From contig JAJDCO010000112.1 of the NCBI GenBank assembly GCA_029260795.1, positions 1-64,000 of the forward strand: 64,000 bases of DNA, written 5' to 3'. Positions 1 to 8,323 of this stretch are shown piece by piece. Source of the DNA: Planctomycetota bacterium (GTDB lineage Bacteria > Planctomycetota > OFTM77). Position 1 is the first letter of the stretch, and each line of letters begins with the position of its first letter. Under the pieces are notes generated by a model, which saw only the letters and a list, made by a program, of their open reading frames with translations, was not told where the DNA came from and searched no databases. The position numbers were made by a program, and so were the translations under genes.

Positions 1-76
1 GCGCGCCGACTTGAAGATCTGAACGTTCAACGTTCAATCCGCCTGATCGAGCGGAGGCGAGGTTGACGACCTCCCA

Positions 77-92
77 CCCGAATGAATTCGGG
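77..92. repeat. GA-loop palindrome, copy 1
   Basis: CCCGAATGAATTCGGG is a perfect inverted repeat with 7-base arms around a central GA. It is flanked by CTCC on the left and CCTCCGA on the right. A second element with different arms but the same GA centre and almost the same flanks lies at 268-283. This looks like a REP-like family in which arms co-vary while flanks are kept. Confidence 0.6.
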
Positions 93-267
93 CCTCCGAG
101 GGAACGGTCTGGAGCATTTCGTTTTGCAACACCAGGGTTCAGTCGGGCGGGAGGGCGTTCGATGAATCCACGCGCTTCGACGCGGCTTCGGTCGTCCGCT
201 GAGGCGAGACGAGGCGGCAAAAGCGTCCAGCACCTCGTTCGTCATCGCATCGACAAAGGACCCTCCA

Positions 268-283
268 GCGGACTGAAGTCCGC
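268..283. repeat. GA-loop palindrome, copy 2
   Basis: GCGGACTGAAGTCCGC is a perfect inverted repeat with 7-base arms around GA. CTCC precedes it and CCTCCGA follows it, as in copy 1. The arms share no sequence with copy 1, so it is the architecture that is conserved. A related 14-base element without the flanks lies at 56388-56401. Confidence 0.6.
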
Positions 284-346
284 CCTCCGAAGAGTGGAAA
301 CGACCGGGGCGTGCGACACCGGGTGGTGCCGCACGCGCGGGTCTTC

Positions 347-1426
347 TCAGTCTCGGTCTTGCTGCGCCTTCCGCTCGCGCTGTTGCTCGAGGATCTTGGC
401 GGCGACTTCGAGGTGTCCTCCGCCATTCCACCACGAGACCCAGTCCGAGGCGCGATCACCGACCGACGCTCCGCTGAGGCGCGGCAGCACGCGGCGATAG
501 ACCACCAACTCTTCGACCGTCACCCGACGCTCGACACCGAGTATCGCGACATCGAGGACGACGCCGGTCGTGATCGGAGTGACGATTGGGTCAGCGATTA
601 CGGCCGCCTGTGCGATCTCGGGATCGAAGTCGGTCACCAAGGACTCCTGCTGCCCCACGAAGATGCTGCTGCGCGGCGGCCGCGAGCTCGACGACTGGGC
701 GAAGGTCTTGATGATCGCGGGCACGGCCGCGGGCACGTTGAGCGCACCCAACGCTTCGGCCGCTCGCGCACGGACCTGCGGCAGGCTGCTCTGCAGTGCC
801 GACAGATACGGCACCACGAAGTCGGGATCCTGCTGCTGAAGCGACTGCACGGCCTCGAACGCTGCGCTGCGCACCTCGTCGGCAGGATCCGCCAGCTGGA
901 CGCGCACCAACGGATACCGCGCGTCTTCGCCGCCGATCCGACCGAGAGCGCGAATAGCGACCACGCGCACGACCTCGCTCCGATCCGACAATGCCTTGAT
1001 CAGAGGATCGCGGCGATCGACACCGGGAATCGTCTCGATCTTCGCCTCGGCGACGACCGCCCGAGCCGGCGAGCGGGCATCCCGAATGATCTTCAGGAAA
1101 GCTCGCACCCGCGCTTCGGGGCGAGCGGTCGGACGATCCGACTCCAGCTCGGCCGTCGCCGCGACATCGGACAAGAAGCGCCGAGTCTCCTCGTGAGAGG
1201 GATCGGCGGTCAGCACCTTGTCGCCTTCTTCGAACATCTCCCGCCACAGCTGGCGATCACCGCACCAGCGGACCAGGCGAGAACGCTCGACATCGCCGCC
1301 TTCGGAGAACTGCTTGCGGATTTGCCGATACGTCTTGAGGTGTTCGGCCTTGTCCTCGGAGTCGACCGGGCCTGCACTTGCCCCGCCAACGATCAACGTC
1401 AATGCCCAGAGCCAAGTCGCGCTCAT
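347..1426 (-). CDS. Secreted HEAT-repeat protein
   Basis: A protein of about 359 residues. The ATG at 1426 is preceded by a GGAAGGAA ribosome-binding site and opens a hydrophobic signal segment (MSATWLWALTLIVGGASAG), so export is likely. The middle third, roughly residues 130-230, has HEAT/PBS-type repeats: successive helices with the pattern D..VR..A..ALG and a conserved proline or aspartate at turns. These form a protein-binding solenoid. The C-terminal part has no recognised motif and ends in a charged helix rich in Gln, Arg and Lys. It follows the sppA-like gene on the same strand after 128 bases and may be its partner. No enzymatic residues are visible, so a scaffolding role is an inference from the repeat type only. 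Confidence 0.7.
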   Translation of the reverse strand: MSATWLWALTLIVGGASAGPVDSEDKAEHLKTYRQIRKQFSEGGDVERSRLVRWCGDRQLWREMFEEGDKVLTADPSHEETRRFLSDVAATAELESDRPTARPEARVRAFLKIIRDARSPARAVVAEAKIETIPGVDRRDPLIKALSDRSEVVRVVAIRALGRIGGEDARYPLVRVQLADPADEVRSAAFEAVQSLQQQDPDFVVPYLSALQSSLPQVRARAAEALGALNVPAAVPAIIKTFAQSSSSRPPRSSIFVGQQESLVTDFDPEIAQAAVIADPIVTPITTGVVLDVAILGVERRVTVEELVVYRRVLPRLSGASVGDRASDWVSWWNGGGHLEVAAKILEQQRERKAQQDRD

Positions 1427-1554
1427 GGATGGTTCCTTCCGCGTTCGCGTTTGGTTCAGGCAGGTCGTGACCGCCCAGGCGGCCAACGTTTCTCAGTCTA
1501 CGGCGGATCGGTCATGAACGGCAAGACGATCCTCGGCTCCGCCTCGGCTTCGGA

Positions 1555-3273
1555 TCAACGAATCCGGAGGTCGAGCGGGTGCATCATGTACGGCCCCTCG
1601 CCTCCCACCCATCCGAACAAGCCCAGGGCCGCGACCGGCCCCTCCCACAAGTCCTCGATCGGCACCTCGATCGCCACTCGACTCCCGACGATCTCCCGGA
1701 AGCGCCCCCACCAGTCATCGGCCTCCGAGATCGGAGCGAGCGGCACCACGGACTCGATCGAGAGCCCGGCGAGCTCCTGAGCCTTGGCGAGCGCGCGATC
1801 CAGGCCTCCCAGCTCGTCGACCAGCCGGAACTCGAGCGCCTGGCGCCCCGTCCACATCCGCCCCTTGCCGACCGAGTCGACGTACTCCGGAGAGAGCTTC
1901 GGATGAAGGCGTCGGTCCGCGGCGATCTGGGCCATCGCGAGTCGATACTGGCTCTCGAGGCGGAGCTGAGCTCGACGGCGCTCGAGCACGGCAGTCGGGG
2001 CGTTCGAGATTGCCGAATCAGCACGGTGGCCCCGCGTCACGCGCTCGCGTCGCACGCCGAGCTTCTCGAGCCAAGGTTCGAAGTGCACGTGTCCCATGAG
2101 AAGCCCGAGCGACCCGGTGAGCGTCGTCGGCAAGGCGAGGATGTGTTGAGCGGGAGCCGCGATGAAGTAAGCGGCTCCTCCGCCGCGTGCCCCGAAGGAC
2201 ACGACCACGGGCTTCACCTCGGCGAGCAGCGCCACCTCGCGTCGCACGAGATCCGCGGCGAGCAGCGAGCCGCCCGGTGAGTCGATCCGCAGGACGACGG
2301 CTCGAACGCCGGTGGTGCCTCGAATCTCGCGGAGCAGATTCGTCAGGGACCGAGCTCCTTGGAGCTCACCCAGCGCGGCGTCCCTTCGACTGTTTCCGGT
2401 CACCAAGAGGCCCGCGATGTGGACGAGCGCGATGCGCTCGGGACGAACGAGGGTCGGCGCGGAGGTTCGCTCGTAGCGGGCGAGGTCGACCAGGTCGAGA
2501 TCGGCGGCGGTGCGATTGCGCAGCTTTTGAAGCAGCTCGTCGCGATGCGCGACGCCATCGATCAAGCGTCGGCTCGCCGCGGCAGCCTCCGCCGCCGTGT
2601 ACGGTCCTTCGTCGATCCAGGCCCTCACTTGCTCCACGGTCGTCGAGCGGCCCGCCGCGATCGCCTGCACCAGCTCGCGATAGAATCCGTCCAAGATCGA
2701 GTCAGAGACCTCCCGAAACGACTCCGACATCGAGTCGCGCGTGAGCATCTCGGCGGCGGCGACATAGGCATCCGAGCGCCACACGTCGGCAGTCAGTCCG
2801 GCCTTCTGCAGCCCTTCCCGGAGAAACGTGGCCTCGAGACCCAGCCCCACCAACTCCAACGTTGCAAAGGGCGAGAGAACGATCGTGCTGCCGGCGCTCG
2901 CCAGGAAGTAGCCGACGGTGTCCGTGCCACCAGCGCAATGGACCAAGACCTCTCGCCCGCTCGCACGCAGCGTCGCGACCAGCTCCCGGAGCTCCTGGGC
3001 ATCGGCCAGCGAGGGGGATTGAACGAGGTCGATCCACAGCCCGCGCACCGCCGGGTCGCTCCCGGCCCGACGCAAGGTCGTCAACGCCTGCCAGCGAGCA
3101 ATCGGCGTCCGCTCCGCGTCGCCCGCCCGCCAGACCTCACCCTCCAGCTCGAGCTGGAGGTAGGTTCCCCCGGACTCCTGGGCAGTCAAACTCTCCGCAC
3201 CGAGAACGAGCCACGCCAGCAGCCCTGCCAGGACTCCGCCCCAAATCCGCGCCGCACCGGCACTGCTCTGCAT
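1555..3273 (-). CDS. sppA: SppA-family signal peptide peptidase homologue, catalytic dyad lost
   Basis: 572 residues from the ATG at 3273, with GAGGTGG upstream. An N-terminal hydrophobic segment (about residues 8-30) is followed by the two tandem ClpP/crotonase-like domains of long SppA proteins, which normally degrade cleaved signal peptides at the membrane. The second domain keeps RIDSPGG, KPVVVS and TLTGSLG. Against the E. coli sequence as I remember it, the alignment is gapless around both active-site residues. The lysine of YKSAVEPF is Val171 here (YVAAAEML) and the serine of AASGGYWI is Gly366 (GGGAAYFI). The fold appears intact but the Ser/Lys dyad is gone, so this is probably a non-catalytic paralogue. 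It is divergent from lgt with 141 bases between, and precedes the HEAT-repeat gene. Confidence 0.85.
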   Translation of the reverse strand: MQSSAGAARIWGGVLAGLLAWLVLGAESLTAQESGGTYLQLELEGEVWRAGDAERTPIARWQALTTLRRAGSDPAVRGLWIDLVQSPSLADAQELRELVATLRASGREVLVHCAGGTDTVGYFLASAGSTIVLSPFATLELVGLGLEATFLREGLQKAGLTADVWRSDAYVAAAEMLTRDSMSESFREVSDSILDGFYRELVQAIAAGRSTTVEQVRAWIDEGPYTAAEAAAASRRLIDGVAHRDELLQKLRNRTAADLDLVDLARYERTSAPTLVRPERIALVHIAGLLVTGNSRRDAALGELQGARSLTNLLREIRGTTGVRAVVLRIDSPGGSLLAADLVRREVALLAEVKPVVVSFGARGGGAAYFIAAPAQHILALPTTLTGSLGLLMGHVHFEPWLEKLGVRRERVTRGHRADSAISNAPTAVLERRRAQLRLESQYRLAMAQIAADRRLHPKLSPEYVDSVGKGRMWTGRQALEFRLVDELGGLDRALAKAQELAGLSIESVVPLAPISEADDWWGRFREIVGSRVAIEVPIEDLWEGPVAALGLFGWVGGEGPYMMHPLDLRIR

Positions 3274-3414
3274 TCGAGCCACCTCGCCTCTGCCCTTTCT
3301 CTTCGGGGACGAGCGCTCCGCGCGTCCGCCGCCGTTGATACCATATGCGATCTTCTTGCCCAACTGACGAGGGTCGTCGAGCTGGGCCCGGCTGCCGCCT
3401 TCGAGCAAACGGCC

Positions 3415-4260
3415 ATGCACCCGATTCTGTTCCATCTTCCGTTCCTCGGCTGGCCGGTCCATGCCTACGGCGTTCTCGTCACGCTGGGTGCCTGGGTCGG
3501 CGTGGCCTTCGTCTGGCAAGGCCGCTCGGAGCTGACGGAACATCCATGGCGGCTCGCCGGGTGGCTGACGGGCGTCCTGCTGGGGGCCCTGATCGGAAGC
3601 CGAGCCCTCGGCGTCCTGGTCCTCGATTCGACGCCCACGATCGTTGAAGCCGCGAGCTTCTGGCAGCCAGGACGAGTGCTGTATGGAGGAGTCTTCGCCG
3701 CGCTGCTGGTCGGTGGACCTCTCGCACACGCGCTGCGATTGCCGACGAGGGTGCTCGCCGACCGGGTGGCACTCGGCGCCTTGGCCGGGCTCGCGATCGG
3801 TCGCCTCGGTTGCCTTCTGGCCGGGGACGACTACGGACGGATCGCCGAGACCCTGAGTGGTGAGCCATCGGTTCCGTGGGCCGTCCAGCTCGACCATCCC
3901 ACGGCGCCGTTGCCGAGCGAGCTCCGAGGTCATTGGCTGCATCCGGCGCCCGCCTACCTGTCTCTGGCGGCCGCTTCCCTCGGCATCGCGCTGGCCCTGA
4001 TTCGCCGTTGGGCCCCCTTCGCGGGAGCCACCTTCTGTGCGGCCTTGCTGGGTCATGCCGCTCTCCGCTTCGGGATCGAGTCATTTCGCGGCGACTCGGA
4101 GCGAGGCCATTGGAGTGTGCTGGGCTGGACGGCGTCGACTAGCCAGTGGCTCGCGGTCGTCCTGGCCACGGTCGCCCTCGCGACCGCGGCCCGGTGGAGA
4201 GGGCGGCGTGCCCGCGGCCTCAGCGCGCTGCGGCCGGCTCGGGACGCAGACGCTTCTTGA
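3415..4260 (+). CDS. lgt: Prolipoprotein diacylglyceryl transferase family protein (divergent Lgt)
   Basis: 281 residues, polytopic, with about seven hydrophobic segments. The N-terminus (HPILFHLPFLGWPVHAYG) matches the first conserved Lgt segment. Lgt moves a diacylglyceryl group onto the lipobox cysteine of prolipoproteins in the inner membrane. The Lgt signature GRxGNFxNxExxG appears as GRLGCLLAGDDYG: Arg130 and the final glycine are kept, but the asparagines are Cys133 and Ala. HPAPAYLS replaces the usual HPTPLYE, and RFGIESFRGD fits the conserved C-terminal arginine region. The window encodes several lipoproteins that need this step, which supports function. The 3' end overlaps the convergent receiver-domain gene by 41 bases. 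Confidence 0.8.
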   Translation: MHPILFHLPFLGWPVHAYGVLVTLGAWVGVAFVWQGRSELTEHPWRLAGWLTGVLLGALIGSRALGVLVLDSTPTIVEAASFWQPGRVLYGGVFAALLVGGPLAHALRLPTRVLADRVALGALAGLAIGRLGCLLAGDDYGRIAETLSGEPSVPWAVQLDHPTAPLPSELRGHWLHPAPAYLSLAAASLGIALALIRRWAPFAGATFCAALLGHAALRFGIESFRGDSERGHWSVLGWTASTSQWLAVVLATVALATAARWRGRRARGLSALRPARDADAS

Positions 4261-4606
4261 GACGCGCGAGGAGGTAGAAGAAGGCCTTGGTGTCGACGGG
4301 CTTCTGGACGAAGTGGACGAGCCGCCGACTCTCTCCACTCTGGGACAGGTAGCGACCGGGCCGTGAGTCGGTGATCAGGACGATCTCGACGTCCTGGGTG
4401 CCCTTACGAAAGGTGTCGATGATGGAGTGGACCTCATCGGAATCGGCACCGAGGTCGAAGATGGCCACGTCGAAGCGGCGCTGTCGAAAGCGCTCCCGAG
4501 CGGTGCGGTAGTTCGTCGCCGACCAAGCCAGGTCTCCAACTTGATCCAAGCCGACGACCAGCAGATCGCGCAGCCGCGCATCCTCGACGACCAGCAGAAT
4601 TTCCAC
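4220..4606 (-). CDS. Stand-alone response-regulator receiver domain protein
   Basis: 128 residues starting at a GTG (VEILLVVEDARL). It consists only of a CheY-like receiver domain: the acidic pocket is VED at residues 7-9, the phosphoacceptor is Asp51 in AIFDLG, the conserved hydroxyl residue is in LITDS, and the switch lysine is in FVQKPVD. No output domain follows, and the last 20 residues are basic and alanine-rich. No histidine kinase is encoded in the window, so its partner is unknown. It converges on lgt with a 41-base overlap of coding ends. It could be a shuttle protein or a degenerate regulator; the intact Asp and Lys favour phosphorylation competence. Confidence 0.75.
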   Translation of the reverse strand: MEILLVVEDARLRDLLVVGLDQVGDLAWSATNYRTARERFRQRRFDVAIFDLGADSDEVHSIIDTFRKGTQDVEIVLITDSRPGRYLSQSGESRRLVHFVQKPVDTKAFFYLLARLKKRLRPEPAAAR

Positions 4607-4813
4607 GGCACGAGACTCCCGGTTTTCTTCCTCGACCTGCCTTGTTTCGGCCCGGTGACCGACCTAGGATGGCGGCCCAAAGGTCGGTCCGGGCCGATTC
4701 CTGCATAGCGAACATCGTCCTCCGGGCCGTTCGATCTTGAACCTCGGGACCTCTGTCGGACGAGCCGACGCGGCGCTTCCGGGGGATTCCACGGAGCCGA
4801 GCGGAAACCGGTC

Positions 4814-5791
4814 GTGCAGCGGGTAGTGGCGGGGATCGATGAGGCGGGAGTGTCTCCGCGCCTCGGACCGCTCGTCGTCTCTTTGGCGGCGTTCCGGGTG
4901 GAGGGACCGCTTTCGAAGAGGCGCCCCCACGATCTGTGGAAAGTCCTCAGTCCTCCGGTCCGCAAGGTGGGCCAGCGCGGTGACGGCCTGATGGTCGCGG
5001 ACAGCAAGCGGGTTTTTTCCGGACGCAAGCTCGAGCCGCTCGAGCGATCGGTGCTCGCCTTCGTCCGTGCGACGAGTGATCGACCGATCCGGAGCTGCCG
5101 TCACCTGATGGAGTCCGTGGCGCCTCTGACGGCCCCCTGGCCCGCCGAGTGCCCCTGGTACCGCGAGCAGCAGCTCGAGCTCCCGATGGCTGCGGATCCG
5201 TCCCTGATCGAGCTGATGTCGAGCGTGCTGCGCCGAACGATGACGCGGCGCTCGATCGAGATCGCCGATCTGGGCGCGGAGGCGGTCGTCGAGCCGGAGT
5301 ACAACCGGCGCGTCGCGGCGACCGACAACAAGCTCGAGGTCGTCTTCGAGCGGACGGCGGCCCTGATCGGTCGAGCGCTCGCGTTGGCCGGCCCCTCGGG
5401 TGGAGCGCTCATCCGCGTCGATCGGCAAGGCGGGATACAGCGTTACGGACGACGGCTCGCCGAGCGGCTCGGGTGCTCGGTCGAGGTCGTATCCGAGAGC
5501 CCGGCCCGATCGCGGTATCGTGTTCGCCCCGAAGGCGCTCAAGAGTCGAGTGAGGTCGAGTTCTGCGTTCGGGGCGAAGAAACGGCCTTAGCGGTGGCTC
5601 TCGCGTCGATGCTGAGCAAGTATGTTCGCGAGCTCTACATGGAAAAGCTCAATCGATACTGGGCGGCGCTCCGCCCGGGTCTGAAGCCGACCGCCGGCTA
5701 CCCGGCCGACGCGACCCGCTTCCTCGCCGAGATCGACGACTTGATTCGCAGTCGAGGTATCGAGCAAGAGACTTTGATCCGACAACGATAG
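4814..5791 (+). CDS. RNase H2/H3-like fold protein with a large insert
   Basis: 325 residues from a GTG. The N-terminus has GIDEAGVSPRLGPLVV, the RNase HII/HIII motif carrying the first Asp-Glu pair, and VADSK follows near residue 60. A third acidic residue lies in IRVDRQGG. The C-terminal motif GEETALAVALASMLSKYVRE corresponds to the last conserved block of the family. There a glutamate stands where RNase HII has aspartate, which gives the D-E-D-E set typical of RNase HIII. About 120 residues separate DSK from the third acidic residue, far longer than in either family, and there is no N-terminal TBP-like domain. It may cut RNA in RNA-DNA hybrids, but it may also be a repurposed nuclease. It is followed closely by the flavoprotein gene. 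Confidence 0.6.
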   Translation: MQRVVAGIDEAGVSPRLGPLVVSLAAFRVEGPLSKRRPHDLWKVLSPPVRKVGQRGDGLMVADSKRVFSGRKLEPLERSVLAFVRATSDRPIRSCRHLMESVAPLTAPWPAECPWYREQQLELPMAADPSLIELMSSVLRRTMTRRSIEIADLGAEAVVEPEYNRRVAATDNKLEVVFERTAALIGRALALAGPSGGALIRVDRQGGIQRYGRRLAERLGCSVEVVSESPARSRYRVRPEGAQESSEVEFCVRGEETALAVALASMLSKYVRELYMEKLNRYWAALRPGLKPTAGYPADATRFLAEIDDLIRSRGIEQETLIRQR

Positions 5792-5851
5792 GAGAGGCGG
5801 GTGGCCGCGCCCTCGTCCTCCGTGACCACACCATCTCAGGGAGTCCATCGA

Positions 5852-7165
5852 GTGAAGTTCGCGATTCTGGGCGGAGGCATCTCCGGCCTGACGGTCGGTC
5901 GTCTTCTCCGCGCCGCCGGTCACACTATCGACATCTTCGAGAAGGACGAGATCATCGGTGGCTTGTGCAAGACCGCCAACTTCGACGGATTCCTCCTCGA
6001 TGAGGCCGGTGGCCATATTCTGTACAGCAAGCTGCCCGAGGCCCTCTCCTTCATGGTGGACTCGATCGGCCCCGATCAGCTCTGCCAACGCGAGCGCAAG
6101 ACCAAGATCTACTACCGCGACGGCCTCTGGGTGAAGTACCCCTTCGAGAACGGTGTGGGCCAGCTGCCGCCGCAGGATCGCTTCGATTGCTTGATGGGTT
6201 ACCTCGAGGCGTACTGGCAACGGCAGCAGCCGAATGCGACTCCTCCCGGCAACTTTCACGACTGGGTGCTCTACCGGATGGGTCAGGGCTTCGCCGACCA
6301 CTTCATGTTTCCGTACAATGAGAAGATCTGGAAGATCGACCTGAAGCAGCTCAGCAGCTCATGGGTCGAAGGTCGTGTCCCCGAGGCACCGGTCGAGGAC
6401 ATCGTCCAGGCGGCGGTCGGCCTCACGACCGAGGGCTACACGCACCAGTCACACTTCCAGTATCCGATCTCGGGTGGCTTCCAGGCGCTGACGGATGCGA
6501 TCGGAGCTCCGCTGGCCGACGTCATCCAGGCCGGTACGGCGGTCGAGTCCGTGCAGCGCGACGGAGAGGGCTGGAAGGTCAACGACGCGCGGTACGACTT
6601 CGTGGTGAACACGATGCCATTGCCCGAGTTCCTCAAGGTGCTCCAGGGCGTGCCGGCCGCGGTGAATCAAGCGGGCGATGCGCTGGTCTACCGCTCGCTG
6701 GCGTCGGTGTTGATCGGTCTCAACCACGATGAGATCCCCGACTACTCGTGGATCTATCTGCCGTTCCCGGAACAGGGCGGCGCGAATCGAATCACCTACC
6801 TGTCGAACTACAGCCCGGGCAACGCCCCCGAAGGCTGTGCCTCGATTCAGGCCGAGCTCACCTTCGCCGGTCCCAATCCGGTCGATGACGCGTACGTGGA
6901 CGAGCTGGCTGCGACCTACGAGCGTATCGGCCTGCTCAAGCGCAGCGATGTGATTCGCAAGGGCTTCAAAACGGTCAAGTACGCGTACATCGTCTACGAC
7001 CTCGACTTCTACCAGAAGCTCGATCAGTCCTTGGGCTGGGTCGACCGGCAAGGCATCTACAGCACGGGCCGCTTCGCACGCTTCGACTACTTCAACAGCG
7101 ATCAGTGCGTCGACTCGGCGCTGAAGCTGGTGAAGCAGATCCTCGCTGATGTGGAGCGCGGCTAG
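5852..7165 (+). CDS. FAD-dependent amine-oxidase-fold protein (protoporphyrinogen oxidase / UDP-galactopyranose mutase-like)
   Basis: About 437 residues. I chose the GTG at 5852 because VKFAILGGGISGLTVG puts the dinucleotide-binding glycine motif at the very N-terminus, as is usual. An alternative GTG at 5801 has a good AGGAGA site and would add 17 residues. After the Rossmann motif come FEKDEIIGGLCKT, the FAD-pyrophosphate region, and AGGHILYSK. The C-terminus has GIYSTGRFARFDYFNSDQ, the FAD-binding segment of the family. Relatives act on nucleotide sugars or glycan precursors. The glycosyltransferase gene begins directly after the stop codon, so a joint role in glycan synthesis is likely. 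The substrate cannot be told from sequence. Confidence 0.75.
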   Translation: MKFAILGGGISGLTVGRLLRAAGHTIDIFEKDEIIGGLCKTANFDGFLLDEAGGHILYSKLPEALSFMVDSIGPDQLCQRERKTKIYYRDGLWVKYPFENGVGQLPPQDRFDCLMGYLEAYWQRQQPNATPPGNFHDWVLYRMGQGFADHFMFPYNEKIWKIDLKQLSSSWVEGRVPEAPVEDIVQAAVGLTTEGYTHQSHFQYPISGGFQALTDAIGAPLADVIQAGTAVESVQRDGEGWKVNDARYDFVVNTMPLPEFLKVLQGVPAAVNQAGDALVYRSLASVLIGLNHDEIPDYSWIYLPFPEQGGANRITYLSNYSPGNAPEGCASIQAELTFAGPNPVDDAYVDELAATYERIGLLKRSDVIRKGFKTVKYAYIVYDLDFYQKLDQSLGWVDRQGIYSTGRFARFDYFNSDQCVDSALKLVKQILADVERG

Positions 7166-8128
7166 TTGAAAGCCTCGGTATTCATCCCCACGCTGAACGG
7201 CGGTGACCTCTTCGGGCAGGTGCTCGATGCCGTCTATGCGCAGAAGACGGATTACCCTTTCGAGGTGATCGTCATCGACTCCGGCTCGACGGACAGCACG
7301 CTCGATCACTGCGCGCGCTATCCGATTCGCCTGTTCCACATCGACAAGCGAACGTTCAATCACGGGCTGACGCGCAACCTCGGCATCTCCAAGGCGCGCG
7401 GTGAGGTCGTCGCGCTTCTGACGCAGGATGCGGTGCCGGCTGACGAGCATTGGCTGTCCAGCCTGGTCCGCAACTACGATGACGATCCATGGGTGGCCGG
7501 CGTCTACAGCCGGCAGCTCCCCCGCGCGGACTGCGAGCCCTTCGTCCGAGAGCGCATCCTGCGCTGGAGCGCCGGTCGCAACGAGCGCACGGTCCAGTCA
7601 CTGAGCACGCTCTCGGACTACTGGAACATGAACTGGTTCGAGCGCCTCGAGCTGATCGCCTTCGACGACGTCGCCTCCAGTGTACGGCGCCAGGTCTGGG
7701 AGGAGATTCCCTACGAGCGCCGCAGCTTCGGCGAAGACGTCGCCTGGGGTAAGAAGGTCGTGCTGACGGGTTACAAGATCGTCTTCGAGCCCGATTCGGC
7801 CGTGATTCACTCTCACAACGACTCGCTCTGGAAGCAGTTTCGCCGCATTTACTGTGACCACCAAAACCTCCATCGCCTGATCGGGATCACCACCAACCAA
7901 GGCTACGAGGACGTCTTCATCAACACCGGTGCGGCGCTCGGCTACTACTCGGACATGATCGACGATTGGGGTTGGTCTTCCGGCCGCCGCTGGAAAGCCC
8001 TCGCCTACTCCTTCGCCCTGGCCGTCTCCGAAAACCTCGCCCAGTTCATGGGGGCCGCCTCGGACGAGTGGTGCCGATCGTTCCCCTGGTTCCGCCCTAT
8101 CGACGTCCGCCTACGCCGCGGCATCTGA
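7166..8128 (+). CDS. Family 2 glycosyltransferase (rhamnosyltransferase-like)
   Basis: 320 residues from a TTG immediately after the upstream stop codon, with GGAG about nine bases earlier. The GT-A fold is plain: VFIPTLNGGDLF at the start, VIVIDSGSTDST for nucleotide binding, and LLTQDAVPAD with a QDA variant of the DxD motif. FNHGLTRNLGISKARGE resembles bacterial rhamnosyltransferases. The C-terminal half has a YDSMID-like region and aromatic segments, but no clear transmembrane helix. It probably transfers a sugar onto a surface polysaccharide or lipid-linked glycan together with the upstream flavoprotein. A rho-independent hairpin follows the stop codon, so the pair probably ends a transcription unit. 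Confidence 0.85.
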   Translation: MKASVFIPTLNGGDLFGQVLDAVYAQKTDYPFEVIVIDSGSTDSTLDHCARYPIRLFHIDKRTFNHGLTRNLGISKARGEVVALLTQDAVPADEHWLSSLVRNYDDDPWVAGVYSRQLPRADCEPFVRERILRWSAGRNERTVQSLSTLSDYWNMNWFERLELIAFDDVASSVRRQVWEEIPYERRSFGEDVAWGKKVVLTGYKIVFEPDSAVIHSHNDSLWKQFRRIYCDHQNLHRLIGITTNQGYEDVFINTGAALGYYSDMIDDWGWSSGRRWKALAYSFALAVSENLAQFMGAASDEWCRSFPWFRPIDVRLRRGI

Positions 8129-8136
8129 ATGTGTTC

Positions 8137-8157
8137 CCCAGGTTTCGCCTGGGTCTT
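8137..8157 (+). terminator. Rho-independent terminator-like hairpin
   Basis: CCCAGG, a TTTCG loop and CCTGGG form a 6-base-pair stem followed by TCTT. It starts nine bases after the glycosyltransferase stop codon. The T-run is short, so efficiency is uncertain. Confidence 0.5.
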
Positions 8158-8323
8158 GGATCGGTCGCCCCGCGAACCTCGAAGCTGGGGATCGAGAGCC
8201 CTAAAACCCACTTCGGTTGCATTCCCTCGGCAGCCGAAATAACCTGAAGAGGGCCGAGGTCATTCGCGGGGAAGCGGTGCGGATTCTCTCGCGCCCCGGC
8301 ACCGTTCCCAGTTGATCGGAACC

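Larger units (their letters stand above)
1..346. other. Left-edge stretch without a convincing gene
   Basis: I see no supportable complete gene here. The plus-strand frame starting at base 1 is open for 21 codons and stops at 64-66, and another frame stops at 20-22, so the last residues of a plus-strand gene entering from the left may be present. The rest looks intergenic and contains two short palindromes listed separately. It lies downstream of the minus-strand HEAT gene that ends at 347. Confidence 0.3.

Noticed and set aside
1..66. C-terminal end of a plus-strand gene entering from the left
   Set aside because: Two frames could end here, and neither 6- nor 21-residue tail has a recognisable motif, so no gene is called.
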